A DNA stretch of 64,000 bases from Oscillospiraceae bacterium (GTDB lineage Bacteria > Bacillota > Clostridia > Oscillospirales > Acutalibacteraceae), in the NCBI GenBank assembly GCA_022483045.1, contig JAKVOA010000001.1:143750-207749 (forward strand), in the 5' to 3' direction. Position 1 is the first letter of the stretch, and each line of letters starts with the position of its first letter. Shown one piece after another: positions 52,971 through 63,991 of this stretch. The translations under genes and the position numbers were made by a program. The notes under the pieces were generated by a model. That model was not told the origin of the DNA and searched no databases. It saw nothing but the letters and a program-made list of their open reading frames with translations.

Positions 52971-53726
52971 ATGGCAGCAAATTTACTGGAAGTCAGCGAC
53001 CTGCACGCAAGTGTAGACGACAATCAAATATTAAAAGGCCTGAATTTAAAAGTCGCCCCCGGCGAGACCCATGTCATTATGGGACCAAACGGCGCGGGCA
53101 AGTCTACTTTGGGCAATGTTATCCTGGGCAATCCGCAGTACCATGTGGATTCCGGCTCTATTTTCTTTGAGGGCGACGAGATTACCAAGGAACCAACCGA
53201 TGCGCGTGCTCGCCGCGGTATTTTTATCTCTTTCCAGAGTCCGGAAGAAGTCCCCGGCGTTACCCTGGAGGATTTTCTGCGTGTCAGCAAGTCGGCCATT
53301 ACCGGCAAGCCGCTGAAAGTCTTTGCTTTTCAGAAAGAGCTGAAAAAAACAATGGAGGCGCTGAATATGGACGCCTCTTATGCACGGCGTGACTTAAATG
53401 TCGGCTTTTCCGGCGGCGAAAAGAAAAAGGCAGAAATCCTGCAGATGCTGATGCTCAAGCCAAAGCTTGCCATTTTGGACGAGACCGACTCTGGCTTGGA
53501 TGTGGATGCGGTTAAAATTGTATCCGAGGGCATTCGCCGCTACAAAAATGAAAACAATTCTCTGCTAATTATTACTCATAATGCAAAGATCCTAGAGGAC
53601 TTGACCATTGACTATGCCCATGTCTTAGTCGATGGCAGAATCATCCGCACCGGCGGCCCCGAGCTGGTAGATGAAATCGAGAGTGAGGGCTTCCGCCATA
53701 TTGAGGAAGAGGGTGCCGCCCAATGA
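52971..53726 (+). CDS. sufC: Fe-S cluster assembly ATPase SufC
   Basis: A 251-residue ABC-type ATPase. Walker A is GPNGAGKSTLGNVI; VGFSGGEKKKAEILQMLML is the signature, followed by LAILDETDSGLD (Walker B, with Glu-Thr typical of SufC) and ITHNAKIL. With SufB and SufD it forms the scaffold complex. ATG 52971 lies behind GAGGAG and AAGGA. Its stop overlaps sufB by four bases (ATGA). Confidence 0.97.
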   Translation: MAANLLEVSDLHASVDDNQILKGLNLKVAPGETHVIMGPNGAGKSTLGNVILGNPQYHVDSGSIFFEGDEITKEPTDARARRGIFISFQSPEEVPGVTLEDFLRVSKSAITGKPLKVFAFQKELKKTMEALNMDASYARRDLNVGFSGGEKKKAEILQMLMLKPKLAILDETDSGLDVDAVKIVSEGIRRYKNENNSLLIITHNAKILEDLTIDYAHVLVDGRIIRTGGPELVDEIESEGFRHIEEEGAAQ

Positions 53727-55135
53727 GCAGCCCGGTAAAAAAAGAACAGCTGCAGGAGGTAGACCGCAGCCTGTATGACTTTAAAGATGCGGTGCATCCT
53801 TCTTATGAAACGGACGCCGGCCTTACCCCCGAAATTGTGGAGCAGATCAGCCGCGAAAAAGGGGACCCCGCGTGGATGCGCGACTTTCGCCTGAAATCCC
53901 TGGAAATTTACAATAAACTTTCTGTGCCCGACTGGGGCCCGCCGCTTGATGGGCTGAACATGAAAGATATTGTTACCTATGTGCGCCCGGATACGCCTAT
54001 GCGCGGCAAGTGGAGCGAAGTGCCCAAAGACATTAAAAATACTTTCGAGCGTCTGGGTATTCCAGAGGCTGAGCGCAAGTCGCTGGCCGGTGTCGGTGCA
54101 CAGTACGACTCTGAAGTGGTTTATCACAATGTGCGTAAAGAAGTGGCCGAGCAGGGTGTGGTTTATACCGATATGGAAAGTGCGCTGAAAGGCGACTATG
54201 CCGATATGGTGCGTGACCGCTTTATGAAACTGGTGCCGCCCACCGACCACAAGTTTGCGGCGCTGCACGGCGCGGTCTGGTCCGGCGGTTCGTTTGTGTA
54301 TGTTCCGCCGAAGGTTTCTGTTGAAATTCCGCTGCAGTCTTATTTCCGGCTGAATGCACCGGGTGCCGGGCAGTTTGAGCATACACTGATTATCGTGGAC
54401 AAGGGCGCTTACCTGCACTTTATCGAGGGCTGTTCTGCCCCAAAGTACAATATCGCCAACCTGCACGCCGGCTGTGTGGAGCTGTATGTAGCAGAGGGCG
54501 CACGCCTGCGCTACTCCACTATAGAAAACTGGTCAAAGAATATGTATAACCTCAACACCAAACGTGCTTTAGTTGAAAAAGACGGCATTATGGAGTGGGT
54601 TTCCGGTTCGTTTGGTTCCCATACTTCTTATTTGTACCCCATGACTATTTTAAAGGGCGAAAATTCGCGTATGGAATTTACCGGTATTACATTTGCCGGC
54701 CAGGGCCAGCAGCTCGATACCGGCGCAAAAGTAGTTCATGCTGCGCCGCACACCAGCTCGCATATCAACACCAAGTCGATTTCCAAAGACGGCGGCGAGT
54801 GCACTTACCGCAGCGCCGTCACCATCCAAAAAAACGCGGTGGAAAGTAAATCTTCCGTTTCCTGCGAGTCCCTGATGCTCGACAGCCGTTCCCGCTCTGA
54901 CACCATTCCGGCAATGGATATCCGCAATGATGACTCGGATGTCGGACACGAGGCAAAAATCGGCCGTATCAGCGATGATGCAGTGTTTTATCTGATGAGC
55001 CGCGGTATTAGTGAAGAGGATGCCCGTGCTATGATCGTCAGCGGCTTTGCAGAGCCAATTGCAAAAGAGCTGCCGGTAGAGTATGCGGTCGAGATGAACA
55101 ACCTCATTAAACTGGAAATGGACAATAAACTTTGA
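53723..55135 (+). CDS. sufB: Fe-S cluster scaffold protein SufB
   Basis: A 470-residue SufB, on which new iron-sulfur clusters are built. It has DPAWMRDFRLKSLEIYNKL, EGCSAPKYNIANLHAGCVELYV, SKSSVSCESLMLDSRSRSDTIPAMDI and SDVGHEAKIGRIS, with conserved Cys, His and Glu residues. Length is standard. The next gene sufD begins 86 bases later after a short GC-rich spacer. Confidence 0.97.
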   Translation: MSSPVKKEQLQEVDRSLYDFKDAVHPSYETDAGLTPEIVEQISREKGDPAWMRDFRLKSLEIYNKLSVPDWGPPLDGLNMKDIVTYVRPDTPMRGKWSEVPKDIKNTFERLGIPEAERKSLAGVGAQYDSEVVYHNVRKEVAEQGVVYTDMESALKGDYADMVRDRFMKLVPPTDHKFAALHGAVWSGGSFVYVPPKVSVEIPLQSYFRLNAPGAGQFEHTLIIVDKGAYLHFIEGCSAPKYNIANLHAGCVELYVAEGARLRYSTIENWSKNMYNLNTKRALVEKDGIMEWVSGSFGSHTSYLYPMTILKGENSRMEFTGITFAGQGQQLDTGAKVVHAAPHTSSHINTKSISKDGGECTYRSAVTIQKNAVESKSSVSCESLMLDSRSRSDTIPAMDIRNDDSDVGHEAKIGRISDDAVFYLMSRGISEEDARAMIVSGFAEPIAKELPVEYAVEMNNLIKLEMDNKL

Positions 55136-55221
55136 TACAGCGCGCGGCGGAAATCTGATGCGGCCGGCAGCGGCGCAGCTTGGCGCCTGCCCTGGCCGCA
55201 GGGAACCTTTGGAGGAAGACA

Positions 55222-56256
55222 ATGGAACAGCAGCTTAAAAATATCAATACGCTTCCGGCGCTTACGTGGAACTGGCTTGATGTCAACTGCGCCTCATTTT
55301 TGGCGCAGCGCCCGCAGCAGGTAAAGCCTGTGCAGATGGCCCCGGAATTTGCAGAAATAGAGACTGGCATGGGTGCGCAGGCGGCCGACTTTGCCGCCCA
55401 GTATTGCACCGACTGCCATGTGGTAGATGTACCGGAAAATACAGAAGATAAAGAAGAAAAGACTTTTCAGTATGTGCTTTCTGCTGAAAAACCAGTCGTT
55501 GATGTCAATTTGATTCATGCCCGCAAAGGCAGCAAAGTGACTGTGCTCGAGTCCTACACAGCGGGCGATGATACGCCTTGCTTCCACGGCGGCCTGACCA
55601 AGATCTTGGCCGACGAGGGTGCTCAGGTGCGTTTGGTGCAGGTGCAGCTTTTAAGCGGAAACAGCCGTCATTTTAATGATGTTGGTATTAAGCTTGGCGA
55701 CAACGCCCATGTTGAAGTGGTGCAGGCAGAGCTTGGCGCGGCACGCGCGTTTTCGGGCTGCCTTGTGCTTTTGGCCGGCTACCGCAGCAGCTTTAATGCA
55801 GACACCGTTTACTTTGGCGACGAAAAACGGAAATTGGATCTAAACTATATTGCGCGCCATACCGGCCGCAAAACAAACAGTGAAATGCACGCCGCTGGTG
55901 CCCTGCTGGGCCAGAGCGACAAAGTTTACCGCGGAACCATTGACTTCATCCGCGGCGCGGCAGGTTCGGTGGGACACGAGGCAGAGGAAACGCTGCTTTT
56001 CAGCCCGCAGGCCCGCAACCGCACAGTACCGCTGATTCTCTGCAGTGAAGAGAATGTAGACGGACAGCACGCGGCAACCATTGGCCGTATCAACGAAGCG
56101 CGCCTTTTCTACTTAAAGTCGCGCGGCCTGACCGAGGCGCAGGCAAAGCAGCTGATTATTGAGGCGCAGTTTGCGCCGGTTATCGGCAAAGTATCGGATA
56201 CCGCCCTGCAGGCGGCCGTGAAAGATTACCTGGGAAGGAGAATGCAGCTTGACTGA
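55222..56256 (+). CDS. sufD: Fe-S cluster assembly protein SufD
   Basis: A 344-residue SufD, paralog of SufB and part of the SufBC2D complex. The C-terminal core has AAGSVGHEAEETLLFSPQARNRTVPLILCSEENVDGQHAATIGRINEARLFYLKSRGL. The start ATG 55222 is five bases after GGAGGAAG. It overlaps sufS by eight bases. Confidence 0.93.
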   Translation: MEQQLKNINTLPALTWNWLDVNCASFLAQRPQQVKPVQMAPEFAEIETGMGAQAADFAAQYCTDCHVVDVPENTEDKEEKTFQYVLSAEKPVVDVNLIHARKGSKVTVLESYTAGDDTPCFHGGLTKILADEGAQVRLVQVQLLSGNSRHFNDVGIKLGDNAHVEVVQAELGAARAFSGCLVLLAGYRSSFNADTVYFGDEKRKLDLNYIARHTGRKTNSEMHAAGALLGQSDKVYRGTIDFIRGAAGSVGHEAEETLLFSPQARNRTVPLILCSEENVDGQHAATIGRINEARLFYLKSRGLTEAQAKQLIIEAQFAPVIGKVSDTALQAAVKDYLGRRMQLD

Positions 56257-57472
56257 CGCAGAAATCATTGGGCAGTTTCCGCTTCTGCAAAAAAAGCAGG
56301 ATGGCAAGCGGCTGGTCTACTTAGACAGCGGCGCGACTTCTCAGCGGCCGCAGGCTGTGTTGGATGCTGTAGACAATTTTTATAAAGAAGCCAATGCAAA
56401 TCCGCACCGCGGGGTCTATACCCTGGGCGAGCGCGCAACAGAAGCCTATGAATCCTCCCGCAAAGAGGTCGCGGCGTTCCTGCATGCAAAGCCTGAGGAA
56501 GTCATCTTTACCCGCAATGCAACGGAAGCGCTTAACTTGATCGCCTACACATGGGGTTTGCAGAATTTAAAGCGCGGCGACCGGGTTGTGGTTTCTATTC
56601 TAGAGCATCACAGCAACCTGATTCCGTGGCAGCAGGTCTGCCGTGCGACAGGTGCAGAGCTTACATTCCTGTACACCGGCAGTGACGGCGTGATTACACA
56701 GGAAGAAATCGAAAAGAAAATTACTAAGGGTGTTAAATTAGTTGCCTGCACGCATGTTTCCAATGTACTGGGGCTTGTTTCGCCTGTACAAGCAATCAGT
56801 GTGCGCGCGCACGCGGTGGGCGCCGTGTTTGTGCTGGACGCTGCCCAAAGCGCGCCGCACCTGCCCCTGGATGTAACTAAACTTGGCGCCGATTTTCTGG
56901 CTTTTTCTGGGCATAAACTGTATGCACCGCTGGGTATCGGTGTTTTGTGGGGCCGGCAGGAACTGCTCGAAGCCATGCCGCCGTTTTTGACAGGCGGCGA
57001 TATGATTGAGTCAGTGCGGGAGCAGGACGCCACTTGGGCGCCCCTGCCGCAGAAATTTGAGGCCGGCACACAAAACGCCGGCGGCGCGGTCGGTCTGGCT
57101 GCTGCAATTCGCTGGATGCAGTCCATCGGCTTTGAGGAAATTGCCCGCCGCGAACAGGACGTGTATCAATATGCCTGGCAGACACTGGCAAAACTTCCGC
57201 ATATCACACTGCTCGGTACAGAAAAAGGACAGCACAGCGGTGCGATTTCCTTTACAGTAGAGGGTGCCCATCCACATGATGTTGCCACTATTTTGGACGC
57301 CGACGCGGTCTGCGTGCGCGCGGGGCACCACTGCGCACAGCCGCTGCTGCACCATTTGGGCCTGAATGCCTGCTGCCGTGCAAGCTTTGCCGTCTACAAT
57401 ACGCGCGCGGATGTTGACGCGCTGGCGGAAAGTTTAATGAAAGTTAGGAAGTGGTTAGGCTATGGGGCTTGA
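56249..57472 (+). CDS. sufS: Cysteine desulfurase SufS
   Basis: A 407-residue PLP-dependent class II cysteine desulfurase that supplies sulfur for iron-sulfur clusters. The PLP lysine is in FSGHKLYAPLGIGVLWG, and the persulfide cysteine is in RAGHHCAQPLL near the C-terminus. YLDSGATSQRP and NPHRGVYTLGERATEAYE are typical. It uses a TTG start inside the end of sufD, behind AAGGAG. sufU overlaps its end by 11 bases. Confidence 0.96.
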   Translation: MTDAEIIGQFPLLQKKQDGKRLVYLDSGATSQRPQAVLDAVDNFYKEANANPHRGVYTLGERATEAYESSRKEVAAFLHAKPEEVIFTRNATEALNLIAYTWGLQNLKRGDRVVVSILEHHSNLIPWQQVCRATGAELTFLYTGSDGVITQEEIEKKITKGVKLVACTHVSNVLGLVSPVQAISVRAHAVGAVFVLDAAQSAPHLPLDVTKLGADFLAFSGHKLYAPLGIGVLWGRQELLEAMPPFLTGGDMIESVREQDATWAPLPQKFEAGTQNAGGAVGLAAAIRWMQSIGFEEIARREQDVYQYAWQTLAKLPHITLLGTEKGQHSGAISFTVEGAHPHDVATILDADAVCVRAGHHCAQPLLHHLGLNACCRASFAVYNTRADVDALAESLMKVRKWLGYGA

Positions 57473-57914
57473 GCAGATTTATACACAGATTATTACAGAA
57501 AACAGCCGGTCTACCGAGCACCGCTATCAGGTAAAGGACCCGACCCAGGTGGTCGAGGGAGTCAACCCATCCTGCGGAGATGACATTACGCTGCAGCTGC
57601 GTGTAAAAGACGGCGTTATTGATGATGCTGCTTTTTTGGGTGATGGCTGCGCTATTTCACAGGCTTCCGCATCCATTATGATAGACCTGATTAAAGGGAA
57701 AAGCTTAAAAGAAGCACAGCATTTGTCAGAATTGTTCCTTGGCATGATTAAGGGCACTGTGACAGATGATGACCAGCTGGATGAACTGGAGGACGCACAG
57801 GCGTTCCGCGATATTTCGCACATGCCCGCGCGGGTAAAGTGTGCGGTTTTGGGCTGGCATACTCTGCAGGATGCTGTGAAAAAAGCAGACAGCGGAGAAA
57901 AGGTAAAACCGTAA
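57462..57914 (+). CDS. sufU: Sulfur relay protein SufU
   Basis: A 150-residue zinc-dependent sulfurtransferase that accepts the persulfide of SufS. NPSCGDDITLQL has the first Cys and Asp, FLGDGCAISQASASIM the second Cys, and MPARVKCAVLGWHTL the third Cys. This pattern, found in Firmicutes, replaces SufE. Length and order in the operon are typical. A terminator follows. Confidence 0.96.
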   Translation: MGLEQIYTQIITENSRSTEHRYQVKDPTQVVEGVNPSCGDDITLQLRVKDGVIDDAAFLGDGCAISQASASIMIDLIKGKSLKEAQHLSELFLGMIKGTVTDDDQLDELEDAQAFRDISHMPARVKCAVLGWHTLQDAVKKADSGEKVKP

Positions 57915-57956
57915 CGTAAAAATATTTCTATTGAATTTATTTTGTACATTTTTTGG

Positions 57957-57989
57957 CCGGTACAGAGAACACTTCTGCACCGGTTTTTT
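57957..57989 (+). terminator. Terminator of the suf operon
   Basis: CCGGTACAGA pairs with TCTGCACCGG, followed by six T residues. Confidence 0.85.
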
Positions 57990-57991
57990 GT

Positions 57992-58020
57992 TTGTACCAA
58001 GCGGCAGAATGTGCTATACT
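57992..58020 (+). promoter_or_regulatory. Sigma-A promoter of the uridine kinase gene
   Basis: TTGTAC (57992-57997), 17 bases, TATACT (58015-58020), sharing CAGAATGTGCTATACT with the GNAT promoter. Confidence 0.78.
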
Positions 58021-58054
58021 TTTCAACAGATTGATTAAGAAAGCAGGAGAAAAC

Positions 58055-60080
<2,026 letters not shown>

Positions 60081-60082
60081 AA

Positions 60083-60117
60083 AATTCCCTGCTTTTCAAT
60101 TTGAAAAGCAGGGAATT
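60083..60117. terminator. Terminator after the GH1 gene
   Basis: AATTCCCTGCTTTTCAA (60083-60099) pairs perfectly with TTGAAAAGCAGGGAATT (60101-60117). Downstream ATTTTTT suits the plus strand. Confidence 0.85.
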
Positions 60118-60118
60118 C

Positions 60119-60345
60119 CTATTTTTTGCGGTAAATCAGCAGAGCTTTCATCTTTGTAGTTCGATTCTGCGTTTTGTAAATCAGTGCTTTTCCCGCCTCG
60201 GTGCAGCCGGGCAAAATTTTGATCTGAGTCGCGTTTTAATAAATCAATGGTATATAGAATAGCGTCTGCACGCCGGTGGGGGGCACTTCTACAGCCAAAC
60301 CGGCCGCAGAAAGTGCCTTTTCATAGAAGAACGATTCAATTAGAA
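60119..60345 (-). pseudogene. Unidentified gene remnant downstream of the ROK gene
   Basis: On the minus strand one frame gives two protein-like pieces separated by a single TAA: SFFYEKALSAAGLAVEVPPT then GVQTLFYIPLIY, stop, and ATQIKILPGCTEAGKALIYK followed by NRTTKMKALLIYRKK, stop. The frame has no start codon or binding site and begins at a stop inside the end of the ROK gene. I read it as the C-terminus of a lost protein; I do not recognise the family. Confidence 0.45.
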
Positions 60346-61335
60346 TTTAGAATTTCTGACGGAAGCGAGGTTCGCCGCGCCGATGATGCCCGCGTTGTTG
60401 CCAAGTGCTGCAGTGCGAATTTTGGGCAGGAAAGACGCGGACCTGCCGAATACTTCTTTGGCAACCAGTTTTTCCAAAGGATTTGTCAGGTAGGTGCCCT
60501 CTTTGCTGATGCCGCCGGAGAGCAGAACTGCTTCTGGGCGAAAGATGTTGACTGCGTTGGCAATGCCTGCAGCCAAGTATGTGGTGTACTGCTGCACAAC
60601 CTGCAGCCCGGTCGGGTCGCCGCGCCGGGCCGCTAGGAAGGGAATGTGTCCGTTCATACGTGCGAGGTCCCTTTTGCACAGAGTGGCCAGCAGGGACTCC
60701 GGGTACTTTTCGGCGGCGCGCTTTGCCTGCCGAATCAGCGCCGACGCGGAAGCATAGCTTTCAAAACAGCCGCGCCGCCCGCAGGTGCAGGGTTCACCAT
60801 CCATTACCAGCAGGGTGTGGCCGAATTCTGCACCGCCGGGTCCGCCGCCCTCCAGCAGTCTGCCGTCTGTTAAGATTCCGCTGCCGATACCGGTGCCAAG
60901 GGTGAGCAGCACGACATTTCGGCAGCCTTTTGCCGCACCTGCGCAGGCTTCTCCCAGCACGGCGCAGTTTGCATCGTTGCTGACAAAAAGTGGGAGCGAA
61001 AAAGTCTTTTCGAGTGTCTTGATAAGTGGAACGTCTTTCCATCCCAGGTTGTTGGAGTAAATGACGGTGCCGGTTTTTGCACTGATGATGCCCGGGCAGC
61101 CGATTCCGACCGAGAGGCACTGGCTTTCGTCGGCGCCGGCATCCTTTAAGGCAAGTCGGGCAGCTTTTGCCGTATCCTGCACAACTGCCTGCCATGGCCT
61201 TTGTGTGCAAGTGGGAACCACAGCCCGGCCGAGAATTTGATGGTCGCTGCTGACTGCTCCGGCTTTAATGCCGGTGCCGCCGATGTCAATTCCCAGGCGA
61301 ATGCCGGAAAAATTCGCGTATGATTTCTGCATCAT
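60340..61335 (-). CDS. ROK family sugar kinase (glucokinase type)
   Basis: A 331-residue ROK protein. LGIDIGGTGIKAGAV is the ATP loop, and LGTGIGSGILTDG the second phosphate motif. GAEFGHTLL holds the catalytic His, and CTCGRRGCFESYASASAL is the zinc-binding ROK signature. It lacks an N-terminal HTH, so it is a kinase rather than a repressor, probably for glucose or fructose. It is the last gene of the pgcA-manA-ROK operon. Confidence 0.93.
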   Translation of the reverse strand: MMQKSYANFSGIRLGIDIGGTGIKAGAVSSDHQILGRAVVPTCTQRPWQAVVQDTAKAARLALKDAGADESQCLSVGIGCPGIISAKTGTVIYSNNLGWKDVPLIKTLEKTFSLPLFVSNDANCAVLGEACAGAAKGCRNVVLLTLGTGIGSGILTDGRLLEGGGPGGAEFGHTLLVMDGEPCTCGRRGCFESYASASALIRQAKRAAEKYPESLLATLCKRDLARMNGHIPFLAARRGDPTGLQVVQQYTTYLAAGIANAVNIFRPEAVLLSGGISKEGTYLTNPLEKLVAKEVFGRSASFLPKIRTAALGNNAGIIGAANLASVRNSKF

Positions 61336-61355
61336 TTTATTTTACCTTTTGTACG

Positions 61356-62300
61356 TTATTCTGCAGCGGGCGGAACGGTGGTGCGCACGATAGTGCAGTG
61401 GCCGCTGACCGTATAAGTGCCGCTGTCTGCCGGCAAAAAGAGACTGTCGCCCTGCTCAAACGGCATTGTTTCTGTACCGCAGGTGACGCTGCCGTCTCCC
61501 TTTGTAACCAAAAGAGAGTGAAAAGTGCTGCCGTCTGTACGTGCAGTCAGCGTAGAGCCGTTTAGCTGCAGCAGGTCGGTTACAAAGGAATTGCAGCAGC
61601 CCAGATGCCCGCCAAAGTCGTAATCGGTGCGGGGCGATGTCAGCCGGGTGACATCCACCGCCTTTTGTACATGCAGCTGGCGGGGCTTGCCATCCGTGCC
61701 AAGGCGGTTGTAGTCAAACACGCGGTAGGTCACATTAGAGTTTTGCTGAATTTCTGCAATGATAATACCCTTGCCAATGGCATGGATGGTGCCGGACTCA
61801 ATAAAGAAAACACTGCCGGGCTTTACCGGCGCGGCATTGAGCACTTCTGTCAGGGTGCCGTTTTGGATACGGGTGCGGAATTCGTCTTTACTGATATTCT
61901 TTTGAAAGCCGTAGTACAGAAAAGCACCCGGCTCACAGTCGACCACATACCACATTTCGGTTTTGCCAAACTGTCCCTCGTTTTTCAGGGCATAGGCGTT
62001 GTCGGGGTGTACCTGAATGGAAAGGTCGCGTTTGGCGTCAATCAGTTTGATTAAGACCGGAAAATCCTGAAAACGGGCGCAGTTTGTGCCGGCCGCCGCC
62101 GGAACAGCTTTCAGGTATTCCGGCAGGGTTTTGCCGGTGAAGGGGCCGTTGGAAACTGTGCTGGGGCCGTCCGGGTGGCAGGAAAGCTCCCATGTTTCGG
62201 CGAGAATGTCGCCGTCAAACTGTTTATGGTAATCTGTTTTCAGCTTTTGGCCGCCCCACAGGTAAGATTTGCAGGCAGGATTTAATTTGATGATTGACAT
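61356..62300 (-). CDS. manA: Mannose-6-phosphate isomerase, class I
   Basis: A 314-residue cupin-type isomerase that interconverts mannose-6-phosphate and fructose-6-phosphate. LNPACKSYLWGGQKL opens the family; the zinc ligands lie in DLSIQVHPDNAYAL and SVFFIESGTIHAIGKGI. YRVFDYNRLG follows. The short Gram-positive form. It starts 5 bases after pgcA and precedes the ROK gene by 20 bases. Confidence 0.95.
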   Translation of the reverse strand: MSIIKLNPACKSYLWGGQKLKTDYHKQFDGDILAETWELSCHPDGPSTVSNGPFTGKTLPEYLKAVPAAAGTNCARFQDFPVLIKLIDAKRDLSIQVHPDNAYALKNEGQFGKTEMWYVVDCEPGAFLYYGFQKNISKDEFRTRIQNGTLTEVLNAAPVKPGSVFFIESGTIHAIGKGIIIAEIQQNSNVTYRVFDYNRLGTDGKPRQLHVQKAVDVTRLTSPRTDYDFGGHLGCCNSFVTDLLQLNGSTLTARTDGSTFHSLLVTKGDGSVTCGTETMPFEQGDSLFLPADSGTYTVSGHCTIVRTTVPPAAE

Positions 62301-62305
62301 TACGC

Positions 62306-63991
62306 TTACGCCCTCGCTTTCCCAAAGTCATTGATTATTTTCGATACTACTTTGCGGCAGGCTTCACAAGCGGCAGAGGCAGCTGCCGCTGTCTTGCCGA
62401 CGGCCGCACAATACAGTTTGAGTTTTGGTTCTGTACCGGAAGGACGAATCGTTAGGCAGGTGTCGTCATCCAGTACATACTGCAGTACGTCGCTGCTTGG
62501 CAGCGCGGGGAATTGCACCGGCTTGCCGGGCGTGTGCAGGTAATCTTTTACCAGCACAATTTTGTGTCCGCAGACATCTTTCGGCGGATTTTTGCGCAGA
62601 TATACCATGAAATCCTGCATAATATGGAAACCGGCTTCGCCCTCAAATGCAAAGGAATCCAGACTGTTTTTGTAAAATCCGTAGGTCTTGTAAAGGGCCT
62701 CCATGGCATCAATTAAAGACATACCCTTTGCCTGGTAATCTGCTGCCATATCGCACAGCAGCAGGCAGGCATTTACGGCGTCTTTATCGCGCACATGCGC
62801 GCCGGACAGGTAGCCGTAGCTTTCTTCAAAGCCAAAGATGTACCGGCTGACTTCACCGTCTTTTTCCAAAAGACCGATTTGCTCGCCGATATACTTAAAG
62901 CCGGTCAGCACATTGCGCAGCTCAACACCGTAATGTTTGGCGACTTTTACGGCCATTTCGGTGGTAACAATCGTTTTGACCGCGACCGGTTTTTCCGGCA
63001 TGCGGCCAAGGGCGATACGGCGGCGGCAGACATAGTCGAGCAGCAGCACGCCTACTTCATTGCCGGAAAGCAGCACATAGTCGCTGCCTTTGCGTATGGC
63101 AATGCCCATGCGGTCACAGTCCGGGTCTGTTGCCAGAAGCAGGTCGGCTTTGGTTTCGCGGCAGAGCTTGATGCCCTCGGCCAGTGCCTCTGGAATTTCC
63201 GGGTTTGGATACGGGCAGGTCGGGAAGTTGCCATCCGGCTTTTCCTGACTGGGCACAACGGTGATATCCTGATATCCGGCACGCTTCAGCACGGTCGTTA
63301 CCGGGACAAGGCCGGTGCCGTTAAGCGGGGAATACACCAGCTTGAGCGGGGCAGGCACTTTGGTTTCCAGGCGCTGTGCCAGTACAGCACTGTAAAAATC
63401 TTCAAATAGGCTTTGGGAAACTTCCTGTACCGTTTCGGCGCTGTCCTGTGGCAGTGGGTCAAAGTAGCCGAACGACTGAATGCAGGCGGTGATTTCTTTT
63501 GCAGCGCGGGTGGTAATTTGGCAGCCATCTGGGCCATAGGCTTTGTAGCCGTTGTATTTTGCGGGGTTGTGGCTCGCGGTAATCATGACGCCGGCACCGC
63601 AGTGCAGTTTACGTACGGCAAAGGAAAGGGCCGGGGTTGGCATCAGCTGCGGGAAAAGATAGGTCTCTATGCCGCAGGCGGCAAAGGTGCGGGCGGCTTC
63701 TTCAGCAAAGCGGCGCGACTTGATACGGCTGTCGTAAGAAATAACAGCGCGCTTTTCTGTCTGCCCTGCAAGCCACTTGGCAATGCCGCGGGTCGCGCGG
63801 CGTACGGTGTAGATGTTCATGCGGTTTGTGCCGGCGCCGATAACCCCACGCAGGCCGCCTGTGCCAAAGGCAAGGTCACGGTAAAAGCGGTCCTCTATTT
63901 CGGCCGGCTGATTTTTTACCTCGGCGAGTTCTGCGGCGATATCCGGGTCTTCTGCTGCCAGTGCTGTCCACTGTGCATAGATTGTTTCCAT
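62306..63991 (-). CDS. pgcA: Phospho-sugar mutase (alpha-phosphoglucomutase/PMM type)
   Basis: A 561-residue alpha-D-phosphohexomutase. The phosphoserine loop is MITASHNPAKYNGYK (Ser near residue 140), with DPDCDRMGIA as the Mg site, GFEESYGYL as the sugar loop and TIRPSGTEPKLKLY as the phosphate-binding loop. It interconverts glucose-1- and glucose-6-phosphate. A TTG at 63997 could also be the start; bases upstream are outside the window, so the promoter is not visible. Confidence 0.94.
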   Translation of the reverse strand: METIYAQWTALAAEDPDIAAELAEVKNQPAEIEDRFYRDLAFGTGGLRGVIGAGTNRMNIYTVRRATRGIAKWLAGQTEKRAVISYDSRIKSRRFAEEAARTFAACGIETYLFPQLMPTPALSFAVRKLHCGAGVMITASHNPAKYNGYKAYGPDGCQITTRAAKEITACIQSFGYFDPLPQDSAETVQEVSQSLFEDFYSAVLAQRLETKVPAPLKLVYSPLNGTGLVPVTTVLKRAGYQDITVVPSQEKPDGNFPTCPYPNPEIPEALAEGIKLCRETKADLLLATDPDCDRMGIAIRKGSDYVLLSGNEVGVLLLDYVCRRRIALGRMPEKPVAVKTIVTTEMAVKVAKHYGVELRNVLTGFKYIGEQIGLLEKDGEVSRYIFGFEESYGYLSGAHVRDKDAVNACLLLCDMAADYQAKGMSLIDAMEALYKTYGFYKNSLDSFAFEGEAGFHIMQDFMVYLRKNPPKDVCGHKIVLVKDYLHTPGKPVQFPALPSSDVLQYVLDDDTCLTIRPSGTEPKLKLYCAAVGKTAAAASAACEACRKVVSKIINDFGKARA

